Shown: in pieces, positions 1 through 12,347 of the stretch
How positions within the stretch are numbered: position 1 is the first letter of the stretch
How the letters are laid out: every line of letters starts with the position of its first letter
Source: Macrotrachela quadricornifera
Taxonomy: Eukaryota; Rotifera; Eurotatoria; Philodinida; Philodinidae
NCBI GenBank assembly: GCA_022393335.1
Contig: JAJEKB010000238.1
Coordinates: 105,818 to 169,817, forward strand
DNA: 64,000 bases
Reading direction: 5' to 3'
Notes under the pieces: model-generated
Seen by the model: the letters and a program-made list of their open reading frames with translations, nothing else
Told to the model about the DNA's origin: nothing
Database searches by the model: none
Translations under genes and position numbers: made by a program

Positions 1-1452
1 AAGAATTATTCATTCTAACTACGATATGGATAATCTAAAAAAAATGACCTTACTGTTCCATTTCACAATCATATCCAGATTGTGTGGTTTTTTGTTTTCT
101 TTATATAGATAATCGAACGAGAAATGTTAGTAATAAAAAATATAGAAAAGAAATAAGTTAATACTACCCAATATTATTTTCTATTTAGCGATCTAAATAA
201 GACCTTGAATTATAAATATCAATATAAAGAAAATAACTTACTAAACTTTTAATAAATATCCCAATCTCTAATGAATAAATGTATTTATAATATTTTATTA
301 GTTTCTTTATTTTTTGTTATTCGATGTAATATTTAATAGATTAATCTATGATTATTCGTTTCCTCTGAGAACTGAGATTATTAATGATATCCTATAGAGA
401 AACAGAATGAGAATAAACACTATGATATCATTTACAAACGAAGATTAACTATATTTTATTTATAATAGATCATAACATTTAAGCTATTAGAAACAAGATT
501 ACGAACAGTTGTGATAATATATCAATAAATTAATGAATATATTATCTATAAAAAAAATAGAACAGAAATAGGTTTTAAAACAGAAAAAGTATTATTAAAA
601 TTGAAAAATATGATATTTATAAAAATAGTAATTCTATATTAATGACTTTTTTTTTTTGTTTTAATTTTTAATAAATAAACAAACGTTTGATATTCGAATA
701 AAAATCAATATAGTTTTCTCCTGATCGATTATTTGATTTTAGAATTTATAATTCATATATTCCTATAAAAAGAAAAGAAAAAAATTTCTTTGATAAATTA
801 TCATATCCCAATAGATTCCATCGAGTTTTGTTTATTATATCTAATACATTTTTTTTCTCTGCCTATTCTTGTTATAATGACATATGATGAATGTGTCCCT
901 CTATTTAGCTAATAATAGGAAAAAAACATACTTAGAACTTCTCGATAATAGAAACTGAGAAATCAATTTATATTACCCATATACAATGGCTAAAATAGAC
1001 ACTGAAAAACAGAAAGAAAAAGGAGAAACGCTTTTATTACCATATTGTAATAATGATATTTTTATTTCATGCTTAATGAACAATGAATATATCTCATAAA
1101 AATAGAAATCATAAATTTTCATCAAATTGTAAAATTTAATTATAAAAATCAATAGATATTTAATTGAATACATGCATAAAATACAAAATTTTCTAATACT
1201 CAAATTTAAGATAATCAAATGAAAATTTACTAATATAATAAAATAAAAAATGGAAATATGGACAATGACAATTGATTGTTAATAAACCTTTTCATAGGAA
1301 ATATTAAGTATGTCAAATAGTACAGATAAGTATGGCGTATAAAGAATTTTAATTTTAATTATTAGTTCAAATTTAATAAAATTTTATTGATCAAAATCAG
1401 TATTATTTTCTATTTCATTAACAATTTCAATTATATTATAGGCAATGATATA
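1..1452. other. AT-rich gene-free stretch
   Basis: No supported gene. The longest open frame here (973-1218, minus) is low-complexity Phe/Ile/Tyr-rich sequence typical of random AT-rich DNA, with no family resemblance and no paired exons. No RNA gene or ordered repeat was recognised. Confidence 0.6.
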
Positions 1453-1781
1453 CATGGGGATGGCCAGTCTGGCCGAGTACTCAATTAATACCTTTTTAAT
1501 TGTAAGAGTAAAACATACTTTTGTTTGGGCCATATGCAAGACACTCATAGATAACCAGGGATCGACCCAAACAGCATCTTGTATTATCCTTATAGCAGTA
1601 GAATAAAAAACTAGAGAGCTAGTGGTTTTTTTCCATCATTATAACGATAAAACATGATGTTGTTTGAGTCAATCCATGGTTATCTGTGAATCTCTATCAT
1701 ATGGCCCGAACAATAGTATATTTTACCCTTGCAATAAAAAATCTATTAATACGGTACTCGGCTAGACTGACTATGCCCCAT
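1453..1781. mobile_element. Palindromic fold-back element (MITE-like), about 330 bp
   Basis: The two halves are imperfect inverted repeats of about 125 bp. The left arm starts CATGGGGATGGCCAGTCTGG. The right arm, read on the minus strand, starts TATGGGGCATAGTCAGTCTA. Both arms then share GCCGAGTAC, TTAATA, a GGGCCATATG block and an AGATAACCA.GGAT block in the same order. ATATA lies next to both ends, so the target duplication may be TA or ATATA. There is no coding capacity, so it would be non-autonomous. Its base composition is clearly less AT-rich than the flanks. It lies about 60 bp downstream of the receptor stop codon. Confidence 0.75.
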
Positions 1782-1837
1782 ATATAATAAAAAAAAGTCT
1801 TATTATTTATATAAATATTTTATGACATAATAAAATT

Positions 1838-3541
1838 TTAAATTAATGCAGGTTTATATTTTAAATTACATCTAGCATCAATTGATTGTAGTTTTATATT
1901 TGTTAAATTTGAACGAAAATCATTTGCAATAGATAAATGTGCTGAGAGAAATAATAAAGCTGTGCATGGCATAGCTATAATAAATAATAAAAAGAAAAGA
2001 CGATCAAGTACTAATGCAACTTGTTGCCATTCATCTAAACGTTGTTGATTATTAATTTTCGATAAATTATTTTCCATTTCATAACCATTATTTAAATGTA
2101 ATGGTAATAATAATTGTGAACGTATATATGATTTAATTTGTTGTACACATCTAAGTATTTCAATAGCCTTCCAAATAAAAACAAAAAAATAAATTCAAAA
2201 AGTAAAAATTTTTTTTTTTTATTTACTTGTTGATTAACTGTGTGAACTGGTGATGTGATAGAAAAAACTTGACATACATTTTTTTCAATACTACTTAAAC
2301 GTTTTGATTGTTTTTCTTGAAAATTTTTTTTAAATAAATTTTCTCTTTTTTCTTGTTTATTTCTTCCACAATAAACAAATGGACTTAAATAATCAAGTAA
2401 TATTATTTTCATATATATTGGTACACATGCTATATATAATGTTGATGGACGATGATATAAATATAAAACATAAACCGTTATAATACATGATAAAAAAACT
2501 AAAAAAAAATTTGCATTACAAAATAATGTTAATATTGGTATTGTATCATCAGATTTTGGCATATATTCACTAATTAATTGTAAATAAATAACTAATGATA
2601 ATAATATTGTTACATTTAATGTTAATTTTTCACTTGTTTGTGGTGGTAATAAAAATGTAAATAATGTTACAAATGAAACAAGTGTAAATGGTAAAATTAT
2701 TTTTATTAAATAATATAAATGATTACGTTTTAATATTAATGTAAAACGTACAAGACTATAATTAATTTGACCAAAATCCGATATACGTTCATCAGATATT
2801 TCTGTATATGAATGTATTAATTCCCATTCACCACGTATAAATGAATGACGTTGAATAGGACGTCGTTGAAGAAATTTTATTGATTGACTATCATGTGAAC
2901 CACTACGTATTATAATTGTACAATGTTGTTGATCAAATGGAAAATATGTTGAACGAACTTTACACATTGTTTTCCATAAATCTTGAAACATAAATCGAAC
3001 ATAACCTAAATATAATAATAATAATACTATTAAAAATAAAGATTTATATTTAATTAACCATCATGTCGAAGAATAAGTGCATAATGTTCACGATTTCGAG
3101 AATATTTTTCATCAGCTGAATTAACTAAAACAACATCTGGTGTCCATAAATAATTTGAACTAACTGAAAGTTCACTTATATTAAATCGATTAATATTCCA
3201 TGACATATATGGATCACACCATGCACATATTAATTGAATATTACTTGTTACAATCTAAAAAAAAAATTTTTTCAATATTAAAATATTATTTAATATATTA
3301 AATAAAAACAAAAAACCTGTGCTTTTTCATTAACACTTTCAATTTGAAGTAAAATTAAATTTGTATGAACTTTTGTAATACCTATTTCAGGTGAAACTTT
3401 TTGATCATATGATCTTTTATCAAATAATAATCTTCGAAGTTCAATTTCATTCATATTTACATATGAAAATAATATATTCATATATAATAATATTGAAAAT
3501 AATCTTCGTAAAATATTAAATGAATTTTTTGAATAGATCAT
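1838..3541 (-). CDS. Cys-loop ligand-gated ion channel subunit, nicotinic acetylcholine receptor-like (non-alpha)
   Basis: Four exons, 5' to 3': 3317-3541, 3059-3254, 2227-3005, 1838-2167, giving 509 aa with all introns in frame. A hydrophobic N-terminal signal region is followed by the agonist-binding ectodomain, with WTPDVVLVN and the 15-residue Cys loop CKVRSTYFPFDQQHC. Then come GEWEL and M1-M3 (M2 contains SEKLTLNVTILLSL, with Leu at 9'), a lysine-rich M3-M4 loop, and M4 (about residues 435-465). Nicotinic alpha subunits carry a vicinal Cys pair in loop C. None is seen here, so this looks like a non-alpha subunit of a pentameric cation channel. The Glu at -1' of M2 favours cation selectivity by family rules. 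The ligand cannot be read from sequence. It is transcribed away from TBATA. Confidence 0.9.
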
Positions 3542-4910
3542 AATAATTTTTCTCTGATATAAATTAATGTATTAAATAAGTATGATAGTTAATAACGAGA
3601 TAAAATGAAAGGATGATCTTTTTTTTTATATATATATATGTAATATTAATCTTATATCAAAATTGACAAATAAAGTGACGAGATATTTTCGCATTTCTAT
3701 AAGTACTCTCAATTTATTTTCTCTATCTTTTCTTTTCTAGTTATAGTCGATAAGAAAATTTTATTAATACGCATTACTTGTTTAATCGAGTCGACACTAG
3801 CCGGAAGCTAAATAGTAAATATGATAAAAGATAAAGCGAGAATATATCCATATTAAGCATGCGTATATTAAAAATAAAAGTTGTTATCTTATTTTTTTTC
3901 TTTTTCTTTCGCTTGTATAATATAATGATTAAATTTTTATTAGTTATAGTCATACAACTGAAATACTATTTCATTAATTGAATGTTATTGTTCTTTTTTT
4001 CTTTTCTTTTGTTATATTAAATCACATCCGTTGTTTTTGTATGTCTTATTTTAGTAAAAATTCAATGTGTTATTCTGTCATTAATTTAAACTTGTTGATA
4101 TAAAAGTGAAAGAAAAATGCATAAAAATATATATATAAATGATTTAATGTTTGGTTTTTGTTCTTTTCATCGTTTCTTTAATAGTAGTAAACAGTAAAAA
4201 AATGAGAAAAAAAAATTTTTTTTTTAAAAAAACAGAACCATATGTATATATAGGTTGTTGTAGATGATGTTGCTATGAGATGTTGGTTGGTAAGTAAACG
4301 TCGAATTGATTGAAAATAACAACAAACTTCTTAAATATTCTTTTAAATCAAGTACATTTTTTTTAACTGTTGAATTAAGAGAAGAGAAAAAGAAAGTGAG
4401 CAAAACTGGATATATGGTGACTTTTTCTTTAAATGGAAGGAGACACCATAAAATTTGAAGATAGCAATTAAATGTAAGTATATGAATAAAAACAGCATCC
4501 TGTCACCTAAACAATTTGCTTTTGTCTTCTTCGACATAAACACTTAAATTATTGAAAAGAAAAAAAGCAAAAAAAAATAAAAATGAATTTATGCGTAGTT
4601 ATATAATTTTGTAATTGTTTCAAATTTTTTTTGATTTGTTTTGTTGACACACACACATATATATACATACCTACATAGTCTTTGAAAAGAACATTTAAAT
4701 CTATGCACATCGTTGTGTTATATAAAATAACAAATAGAATACTAAAAAAAAAAAAGACGAGGAGAAAGAAAAATACATTTTTATTCAATCGTAATATATA
4801 ATAAGACATTTTTTCATTTACAAAAAAAAAAAAGACGAAAGTATATATGAATTTACTACTATTATAAATATTACAGACTATTAGTTAATTTTGATTATAA
4901 TTAGAAAATT
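3542..4910. other. Intergenic region between divergent genes
   Basis: This 1.37 kb spacer separates the start codons of the receptor gene (minus) and TBATA (plus), so it must contain both promoters. It is AT-rich with short T and A runs and (TA)n stretches. The small open frames at 4343-4543 and 4549-4809 are low-complexity and not supported. No core promoter element could be assigned. Confidence 0.5.
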
Positions 4911-7630
4911 ATGTCCCTGTTTGAACAGCCATCTTCTCGTGCTCGCTCTCGATTTGGAAATTTTTCAGCAAATATGTTCTTTACTCGAAATACTGCTAAA
5001 CCAAAACGTGTACGTCATATTGAAGGTATATTATATTATTATTTTAATATTTATTTTCTAAATTTTATTTTTCTTTAGGATTAAATGGAGCATTGATTTG
5101 TAATGTTAATGATGATCCATCCCTTATTCGTTCTACACCTACGAGCTCACTTAGTTTTAATAGAACTAATCTACCTGCATTTGAAACACCACGTCGTGTT
5201 GAACGATTAGTACCTCCAATGGGTTTTTGGAATACTCATGGTATCAGTAAGTTTCTATCTCTTTTTCCTTTATTTAATATAATATTATGTTTTCTTATTT
5301 TATAAAGTTCATGATACAGAACGTTGGAAACAAGAATTAGCAACTTTAGCCACAGCTAGTGGATTAGGAATAGAAAAAGATGAACAAAAACATTCAAATA
5401 AACCAACAACAACAGCTGATCAACAACATGCATCACGTTCTGGTGCTCATTATTCAACAAGAACAGGTCGTTTTAATGAAGGAAATACAAAATCAAGAGG
5501 TCGTACAGGTTCTAAACATGCAACAGCATATTCTGATACATTATTTAATGTGCCTGAAAATGAAAGAGAAGTGTGGGTAAGTTAAAATAATAGAAAAAAA
5601 GAAAATTTTTTTCATTTATTTATTTATTTCTTATTAGACATCTCAATGTCAAATGTAACAGTCTAAGAGACGAGAATAAACATCCAAAGAGTAAAATTCT
5701 ATAGGGAGAATTTTAGTAATATAAAGGAAAACTATGCTTTAAAAGTTAAATAAAAATAAATTTTACACCAAGAATTTTAATCTATAAAGTTTATTCAAAT
5801 AAATATTTAGAAAAAAAACATAAAATTTCTATTAGATGAAAAATCATGATTTTGAAGTATTTCTAAAGGGTATAAAAAAGAAATTAAATTTTAAATGTTT
5901 ATATTAAAGATTATAAGTTTATCTTCACTCTTTTATTAAACTATATTATTGAACTATATTTATTTTATAATAAATCAAAATGAATAATATATCAATTCTA
6001 TAAAAAGGATAGTTTTGGTTAATATAAATAAATTATTTTCTAAAGATAATTTATGAATCCTTTAATTTCTGTATAAAATCATACTTAGCATTATTTCAAC
6101 AAAATAAAAAATAAATGAAAAAGCTGAAACAATAACATGATTTCTGATATATTTGCATTATATATTTAATAAATATTTCTATAATAGATGTTACAAGTTC
6201 TTTGTCAATTACTTGGTACAAGTAATTTAGAAGATATTCAATCATGGCTTGTTTCAGCTTCACAAACTGGTAGATTTTTTTATTTCGTAAAAAAGAATCT
6301 ATTTGAAATTTTTTCTTTTTAATAATATTTCTAGAAAAAGAACAAGCTAGTTCAATGATAAATTCTGCATTACGTGGTTTAAAAGAATCTGAACGTACAA
6401 CAAATCAAACTCAACAATCTGTTGATCTTGATTCATTATCAAATTTTGTTGAAAGGTATAAATAAATAATTAAAATCATATGAAATTTTTTCATACAAAA
6501 ATTTAGACAAAAAAATGAAGAAAAATATGCTTCAAAAAAATATATTAAAGATACACTTAATCGATCAGTACCAACTTTACAAGCTATTGATGAAGAACAA
6601 CAAACTGATATTAATTTAAATGATACATGGGATAGTCCACAAAATAATAATTTAAATTTATCATTACAAAATGCAACAACATATAAACGTGCTTATCAAA
6701 ATTATAATCAACGATCACATACATCATTTGATAATTCATCATCATTATTATCATTATCAAATAAAAATATTCATAATGATAATGAACAAGAAGAAAATGA
6801 TAATGAAGAAAATATTGATACTATACAACTTGATGATGATCGACAACAACGACCACATTCAGCATCATTATTAAAAACAAAAAAACAAATAAAAAAATCT
6901 CAATCACCTCTTGGACGACCACCATCAAGTCATAAACAAAAACATCGTGTTGAATCAATTCAATTTAATGATGATGAACAACAACATGATCATAATATAA
7001 AATTAAATGATGATGATGAAAATCAAAATGAACATGAACAAGAAATATTTCCTTCATTAAATAAAACAAAATTATCATCACCATCATTAAATCAAAATGA
7101 TCAAAATAAATCTCGTAAAATTCGTGAATTACAAAATAAATTATCACGTCAACAAGAAGAAGCAAAAAAAAAATTTGATGAACTACAATCAAAACAATCA
7201 CGACTTGAAAATGCAATTAAATTACTTGTTAAACAAACATCAACATTTAAAAAACGTCGACAACAAGCATATGATCATACTCAAGGTAAATCATACAATT
7301 CTATTTAGCTCTTTTTATTCTATTTAAATAGAAAAAGATCATGATACACCTGTTGTTAATGTCATCATTCAATCACCAAGAGATAATGATCAATCAAATA
7401 AACAACAACGACAACAACAACAACAACAAGAATCATCATCTGGTCCTACAATTGAAAAATCCAAAAAAAAAGATCGAAATGGTAAAAATGAACCCAAACT
7501 TGGAGATTATACTATACAGGATGTTAAAGTACAAATAAGTCTTTCTCGTCTAGATAATCATCCAGCTAAAGTCTATTCCGGTGTATGGAAACCTGATGTA
7601 TCAACACTTCATCGTCTTCAAGGAAATTAA
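4911..7630 (+). CDS. TBATA: TBATA / Spatial family protein
   Basis: Seven exons: 4911-5025, 5079-5246, 5308-5576, 6188-6269, 6335-6455, 6507-7285, 7332-7630. They give 610 aa and every junction keeps frame. Recognised from my memory of the vertebrate TBATA (Spatial) proteins: MFFTRNTAKPKRVRHIEGLN, then NDDP, then WKQELATLA, then a YSTRTGRF segment. After these comes a conserved helical block (LQVLCQLLG..NLEDIQSWL..ASQTEKEQA). After about residue 270 the protein is longer than the vertebrate form (about 350 aa): Asn/Asp/Gln-rich low complexity, a coiled coil (RKIRELQNKLSRQQEEAKKK), and an unrecognised C-terminal block ending VYSGVWKPDVSTLHRLQGN. Vertebrate TBATA is linked to testis, thymus and ciliary structures. 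Its function here is unknown. Intron 3 (611 bp) is unusually long for the window. Confidence 0.85.
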
Positions 7631-7811
7631 AAATCTTAACAGTAAATTTTCATATCTATTGAAATTTTATACATATAAATGAACATTAATAAAACGTCAT
7701 GTGAACAACAAATGATTTATTCTTCTATTTTGTTCTTTTCTTTTCTTTTTTTAATTCTAAAGACTATTATGTCAATTATTGAAAAAAGCATAAAATAAAA
7801 ATGATATTCTT

Positions 7812-9062
7812 TTATCCAATTCGATTTCGATATGTAGAAAATAGATGAACTATTTGTATAACTAATATAAAACTTGATAATATTAATGCTGCTATTTCCA
7901 ATCCACTTGCCCAATCAAGACGAATAGTATAATTTTCAGCAGCTTCATTCGTTATATTATGTTTAACGGCATCTCTTAAATTATTTTCTATATAGAAAAA
8001 TAAATATATTACACATTGAAATTTTCGAATAGATAAATATACCTGTTAAATCTACTCGATAATCTAAATTATATCGATATTGATGTAAATCATATGACAT
8101 TGTTGAACCAAGTAAAATAAGTGTTATTAACATAAATAAAAATCCAAGAAATAATAAAACTATTGTTATGGCTGATATATATAGATGAGTTTTATATTTA
8201 AATTGATTAATTAATATATGTGAAACTATTAAAAATAATGATATACCAAGCATACAACCAGCAATTATTGTACATGATATAAGACCTTTTGTTATTGATG
8301 AATAATCACAATTATATGGATTGTTATGAAGATTACAATAATATTGCATTTTATTTATAGTATTATTATTTGTTAGATTGTTACAATTTGGATTATTGCG
8401 ATAACAATATTTATTATCGAAGCAAATAGGATAAGTTTGACTACTATTAATACGAAGATCAATTGGAAGATTGTCACAACGATGAAATATACCAATAGAA
8501 ACTGTTTCTTCATACGATTTTTTTCGATGTTCATAGATTCTATGAAATTAATATTATTTTATATCTTTACAAAATATACAAAGATGAAAAAATAGTGAAG
8601 ATATTACTATTAATCATAATTCTTGCTTGAGCATTTTCGCACTCATTTAAATAATACTAATATCAGTTATTTGAGTGATAAAAGTTGCACATAAGTGCGA
8701 AAATACTTAAATGAAAACTATGATTAATGAATAGTTATTGGTTTTTATAAGTTTTATATAAAAAAATGTGAATAAAATTTTTTTGTTATTAAATATTAAG
8801 CTCAGATATGCATCTTTAAATCTATATGTTCAATATTTCTTCATTTTTGAATATGGAAAAATTATTAAAAATAGTGCCGAAATTTATAAAGTATTCTTTC
8901 AAATCAATATATAAAATAATATAAAAAGAAACTATCTTTTATTCAAAAAAATATGCATACATACTTCCAATGAGGATATTCCATTGCCAGAAAATGACAA
9001 GTTAATGTAATAGTAAGTAGAAATAAACTAACACTTGTATAAACTCGCCCTATTTCGATCAT
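7812..9062 (-). CDS. Four-transmembrane protein, claudin/PMP22/clarin-like
   Basis: Three exons: 8965-9062, 8043-8539, 7812-7987 (256 aa). TM1 is at about residues 5-25. It is followed by a large extracellular loop with several Cys and Asn-X-Thr sites, and a GIFHRC sequence reminiscent of the GLWxxC motif of the claudin/PMP22/clarin superfamily. TM2 (SCTIIAGCMLGISLFLIVSH), TM3 (ISAITIVLLFLGFLFMLITL), a short second loop and TM4 (EIAALILSS.ILVIQIVHLF) follow, with a basic tail. This topology supports an integral membrane junction or channel-accessory type protein. I cannot place it in one subfamily; clarin, TMEM114-like and a generic tetraspan protein are all possible. The first intron (8540-8964) contains a palindromic repeat. 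Confidence 0.75.
8606..8736. repeat. Small palindromic element inside an intron
   Basis: This is an imperfect inverted repeat with arms of about 40 bp. The left arm contains CTATTAATCATAATTC and GCATTTTCGCACT. The right arm, read on the minus strand, contains CATTAATCATAGTTTTC and GTATTTTCGCACTT. Total length is about 130 bp. It lies wholly within intron 1 of the four-transmembrane gene and probably explains why that intron is 425 bp long. It is MITE-like, but no clear target duplication was found. Confidence 0.55.
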
Positions 9063-9695
9063 ATTTATCTATCATTAATTAATAAAAAAAATATTTATAA
9101 CAGCATTAATTAGCTAACAAAAAATCTTTAAAAAATCGATTCTTTTAATAATATATCATTGTAAAAGTAGAATTCAATAAGTATAGTATTCATTTGTTAC
9201 ACCTTTTTCTATGCTATCGTAATCATATAATACAAAAAAAAAGTAGACAGTTTTAAAGCCTTGTAAATATGTCTATATCATGTATTTTGTAACTAATACA
9301 AAAAAAAGAGCAATTCTCTCTCGCTTTTTTTTTCGATATTCATATAGTATTTTCATACTATAACTTTAATTTTATGTCTGATAATATGCTAGAACAGACT
9401 GAGATCTTTTTCGTTTTTTTTTTTCTCTTTTTTTCATTCAATAATATAATCTCTTTCCTTTCACCTGTTCATGAAGATTAGGAGAATAAATGATATCATT
9501 GAAACGAAGCATCGAATTTTTTTATTCCTCTTTGTTAAATATTTCAAGATGTAATTTAATACATTTCTTCTTTCGAAAAATCATTGATCTATTCATTTGA
9601 AAAAAGAAATATATGAAGCATATATTTATTCTGTATTAAGACTGTTTTATTTGCTTTCGTTTTTTTTCCTGCAAATAAAACAATACAAAACTACA
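9063..9695. other. Intergenic spacer
   Basis: AT-rich spacer between the start of the four-transmembrane gene and the stop of TRMU, both on the minus strand. It must hold the promoter of the former and the 3' UTR of the latter. It contains pyrimidine tracts such as CTCTCTCGCTTTTTTTTTC near 9317. No gene or repeat was recognised. Confidence 0.5.
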
Positions 9696-11155
9696 TCAAC
9701 ACATATTTAAAAATAAATCGGAATTTATTAATGGTTCTGTCCATTTTAAATCGTACAATGATATTCCACTATCAATAATACGTGCAGCACCTAATACTTC
9801 ATTTCCATTATAGAAAACTGCATACTAAAAAAAAAAGAATAGCATTGAAAAAAAATAACACTTTATATATTTTACTTGTCCAGGACATATAGAACGAATG
9901 GGTATAGGTAACGATACATGTAAAGTATTATTATTTGATAATGAAATAGTTATTGTTAATGGTCGATGTTTATGTTGAAAACGAAAATCACATTGATATT
10001 GTCCCGTTTCTTTCAATATTGATGGTATTTCATTAATCCAATACGGAATATCTGTATTAAATGACTTTGTAAATAATGCTGGATGATTTGTGCCACATGC
10101 CTAAAAAATAAAAATAAAAAGATTTTTAAAAAAAACAATTTTTTTTAGTTACAGCATAAATTATATTTTCAATTGGATCTTTTTTTGCAATAAATAATGG
10201 TTTAGATGATTTATAATTTTTATTAATTGGACTAATACGTTGTCCGACTGTATAACGATGTAAACCATAATGTTCTCCAATTATTTGATTTGTATCAATT
10301 AATTTTATATAACCAATATTATCAGGTATATATTGAGAAATAAAATGAGAAAATTTTCGTTTACCAATAAAACATAAGCCCATACCTTTTATATAAAATT
10401 AACAAAAAATAAGACAAAAAAAAGAATGTTAATATTATAAATTACTTTCATTTTTTTGAACAATTCTTTCAAGATTCATTTCATTTGCTAAAGTTTTTAC
10501 ATGTGATTTCATCATATTACCAACTGGAAATTCAATAAATGGTAATATAGATTTTTGTATATGACATAAAAAAAATGATTGGTCTTTTATTAAATCATAA
10601 CCACGCATTAATTTATATTCTAAAAAAAAATTTTTTTCATCAATTTTTCTTTTTTCTGTTTAATAAAAATAATACTTAATTCCTTGTTTATCTTGTTCTA
10701 TTTGTGCATAATGTCCTGTTGCTAAATATGTTGTATTGAAATTTTCTTGACAATATTTATATAAACAATCAAATTTAACATATTTATTACAAAGTATATC
10801 TGGATTTGGTGTTAAACCATGTTGATAATCATCAAGAAATGGTTCAAATACTTTAGTCCAATATTCTTTTATAAAATCCACAATATGTAAATGTATATTT
10901 AATTTCTTACTAACATATATAGCATCTTCAAGATCTTTATCATTTGTACATTTTTTAATACTATGATCATCTTCATTTTTATCCCAATTACGCATAAAAC
11001 AACCAATAACTTCATATCCTTAAAATGAATAATTTAAATATATTTCGATTAAAAAAATAGAAAAAACCTTTTTTCTTTAATAATGCTGCTGATACAGAAC
11101 TATCAACACCGCCAGACATTGCACAAACAATACGTTTTTTTGTATGAAAATTCAT
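9696..11155 (-). CDS. TRMU: Mitochondrial tRNA-specific 2-thiouridylase
   Basis: The MnmA/TRMU family makes the 2-thio group of 5-taurinomethyl-2-thiouridine at the wobble base of mitochondrial tRNAs. Exons: 11068-11155, 10676-11018, 10446-10648, 10153-10385, 9876-10100, 9696-9824 (406 aa as modelled). Visible features are the ATP-pyrophosphatase loop MSGGVDSSVSAALL, the first catalytic Cys in NPDILCNKYVKF, TGHYAQI, KDQSFFL, the second catalytic Cys in SMGLCFIGKR.F, YTVGQR, and the C-terminal barrel (GQ.YAVFYNG). Exon 2 to exon 3 is odd. The only donor is at 10675, and the natural 56 bp intron (acceptor at 10620) breaks frame by one base. A 27 bp intron (10649-10675) keeps frame and is used here. 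An assembly indel is the alternative. No clear mitochondrial presequence is visible ahead of MNFHTKKRIVCAMSGG. Confidence 0.9.
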
Positions 11156-12347
11156 TCTATTAATCTGAAAAATAAACTAAAAAAATTGTGTATAGTCGCA
11201 AAAATTACCGGGAATCACGTTTCCAATTCCAGAAAATCATGCAAAACTAAAACTATTAATCATCAGATGGATATGTTTGTCTGGTTTTTGAAAACACTGA
11301 GCTGTACCTTCCTGACAGCGCGACATTCACACTGTCCAGTCGAGCCCACAACTATAGTCAAACACTATACTTTACTTTCTATCCCATACTCCCAAAGCTT
11401 TAATTCATTGAACAGATAATAGCTATCGAACATTAAATTTTGTCCTGAGAGTTTTAATTTATTTACTGAGAATTTTGCATATAATACCGAGCATTTACAT
11501 AAAAATATTGAGCGTTTAATTTCCTTCCTTAATTAATAACACCCAATTTCCATTGTAAAGAATGCAAATGGAAAAGAAAAAATTACAGGTCATACTGCTC
11601 ACCTAAAGTTTTCTTGCTTTAGCTCGAATTATTCTCTCAACCACTTCAATGCAACTCCGCCACTTGGGTCGCAACTATCAATTTCTGGTTTTATTTAAGT
11701 AAAAGTGATTGGACTAGTTTAATGTTACATTTTGTAAAGCTTGACGATTCTTAGCATCTTCAAGGAGAAGTTTATTGGTTGACTATTCGAAATATTCTTC
11801 CTTGACCTTTCAAAAATCCCTTCCTACATGTGTCAAAGTTCATATTACAAGAGAATGCTAAATTCTGATCATCATCAAGAGTTTTTCAAACTCCTCTGCA
11901 ATACTTTCAAATATTTTCATTAAAAACTTCGACTCATCCGTTACTTAAAAACATAAAGCATGATATTTTTTATATTAATTTAATACATCATTTTATTTGA
12001 TTAGTCTAGAATAAGAATTTTTAAAAAATTCTTTTTTTTTCTATCAAAATAAAACTCGTAAAAATATTTATTTAATAAAATTTTAGTATATAAAAGGAAA
12101 GAAGAAGAAGAAGAAAAAAACACACTCTTAAAACAATTGAACGTCTATTTCCTCCTACTTCTTTCTTCTATGATGATGATAATAGTAATGACGTAAATAA
12201 TTTTTTTTCCCTTTTTCTTTTTATGTCGACTAACTCATTTAAATAAAAGTTTTAACATCCGTACTTTTTCTTTTTCTTTATTTAAATTAACAAAAAACAA
12301 AAGTTCATCTTACTTTTTATTTTTTATTTATTTGGTCTATAAACATA
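11156..12347. other. Intergenic region with a more balanced-composition island
   Basis: This region lies between the divergent starts of TRMU and the coiled-coil gene. About 11200-11900 is noticeably richer in G and C than the flanks and looks like degenerate sequence. A 91-codon open frame at 11144-11419 overlaps the TRMU start on the opposite strand and has no recognisable family. It may be a decayed transposon, but no terminal repeats were found. A purine run (GAAGAAGAAGAAG near 12100) precedes the coiled-coil gene. Confidence 0.45.

Noticed and set aside
6965..7216. Minus-strand open frame rich in His/Phe/Val opposite TBATA
   Set aside because: It is the antisense of the Asp/Asn/Gln-coded tract of TBATA exon 6. 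The sense strand has consistent splice phases and family similarity.
11144..11419. 91-codon open frame opposite the TRMU start
   Set aside because: Overlaps the first TRMU exon on the other strand, no recognisable domain. The composition island it lies in looks like decayed repeat.
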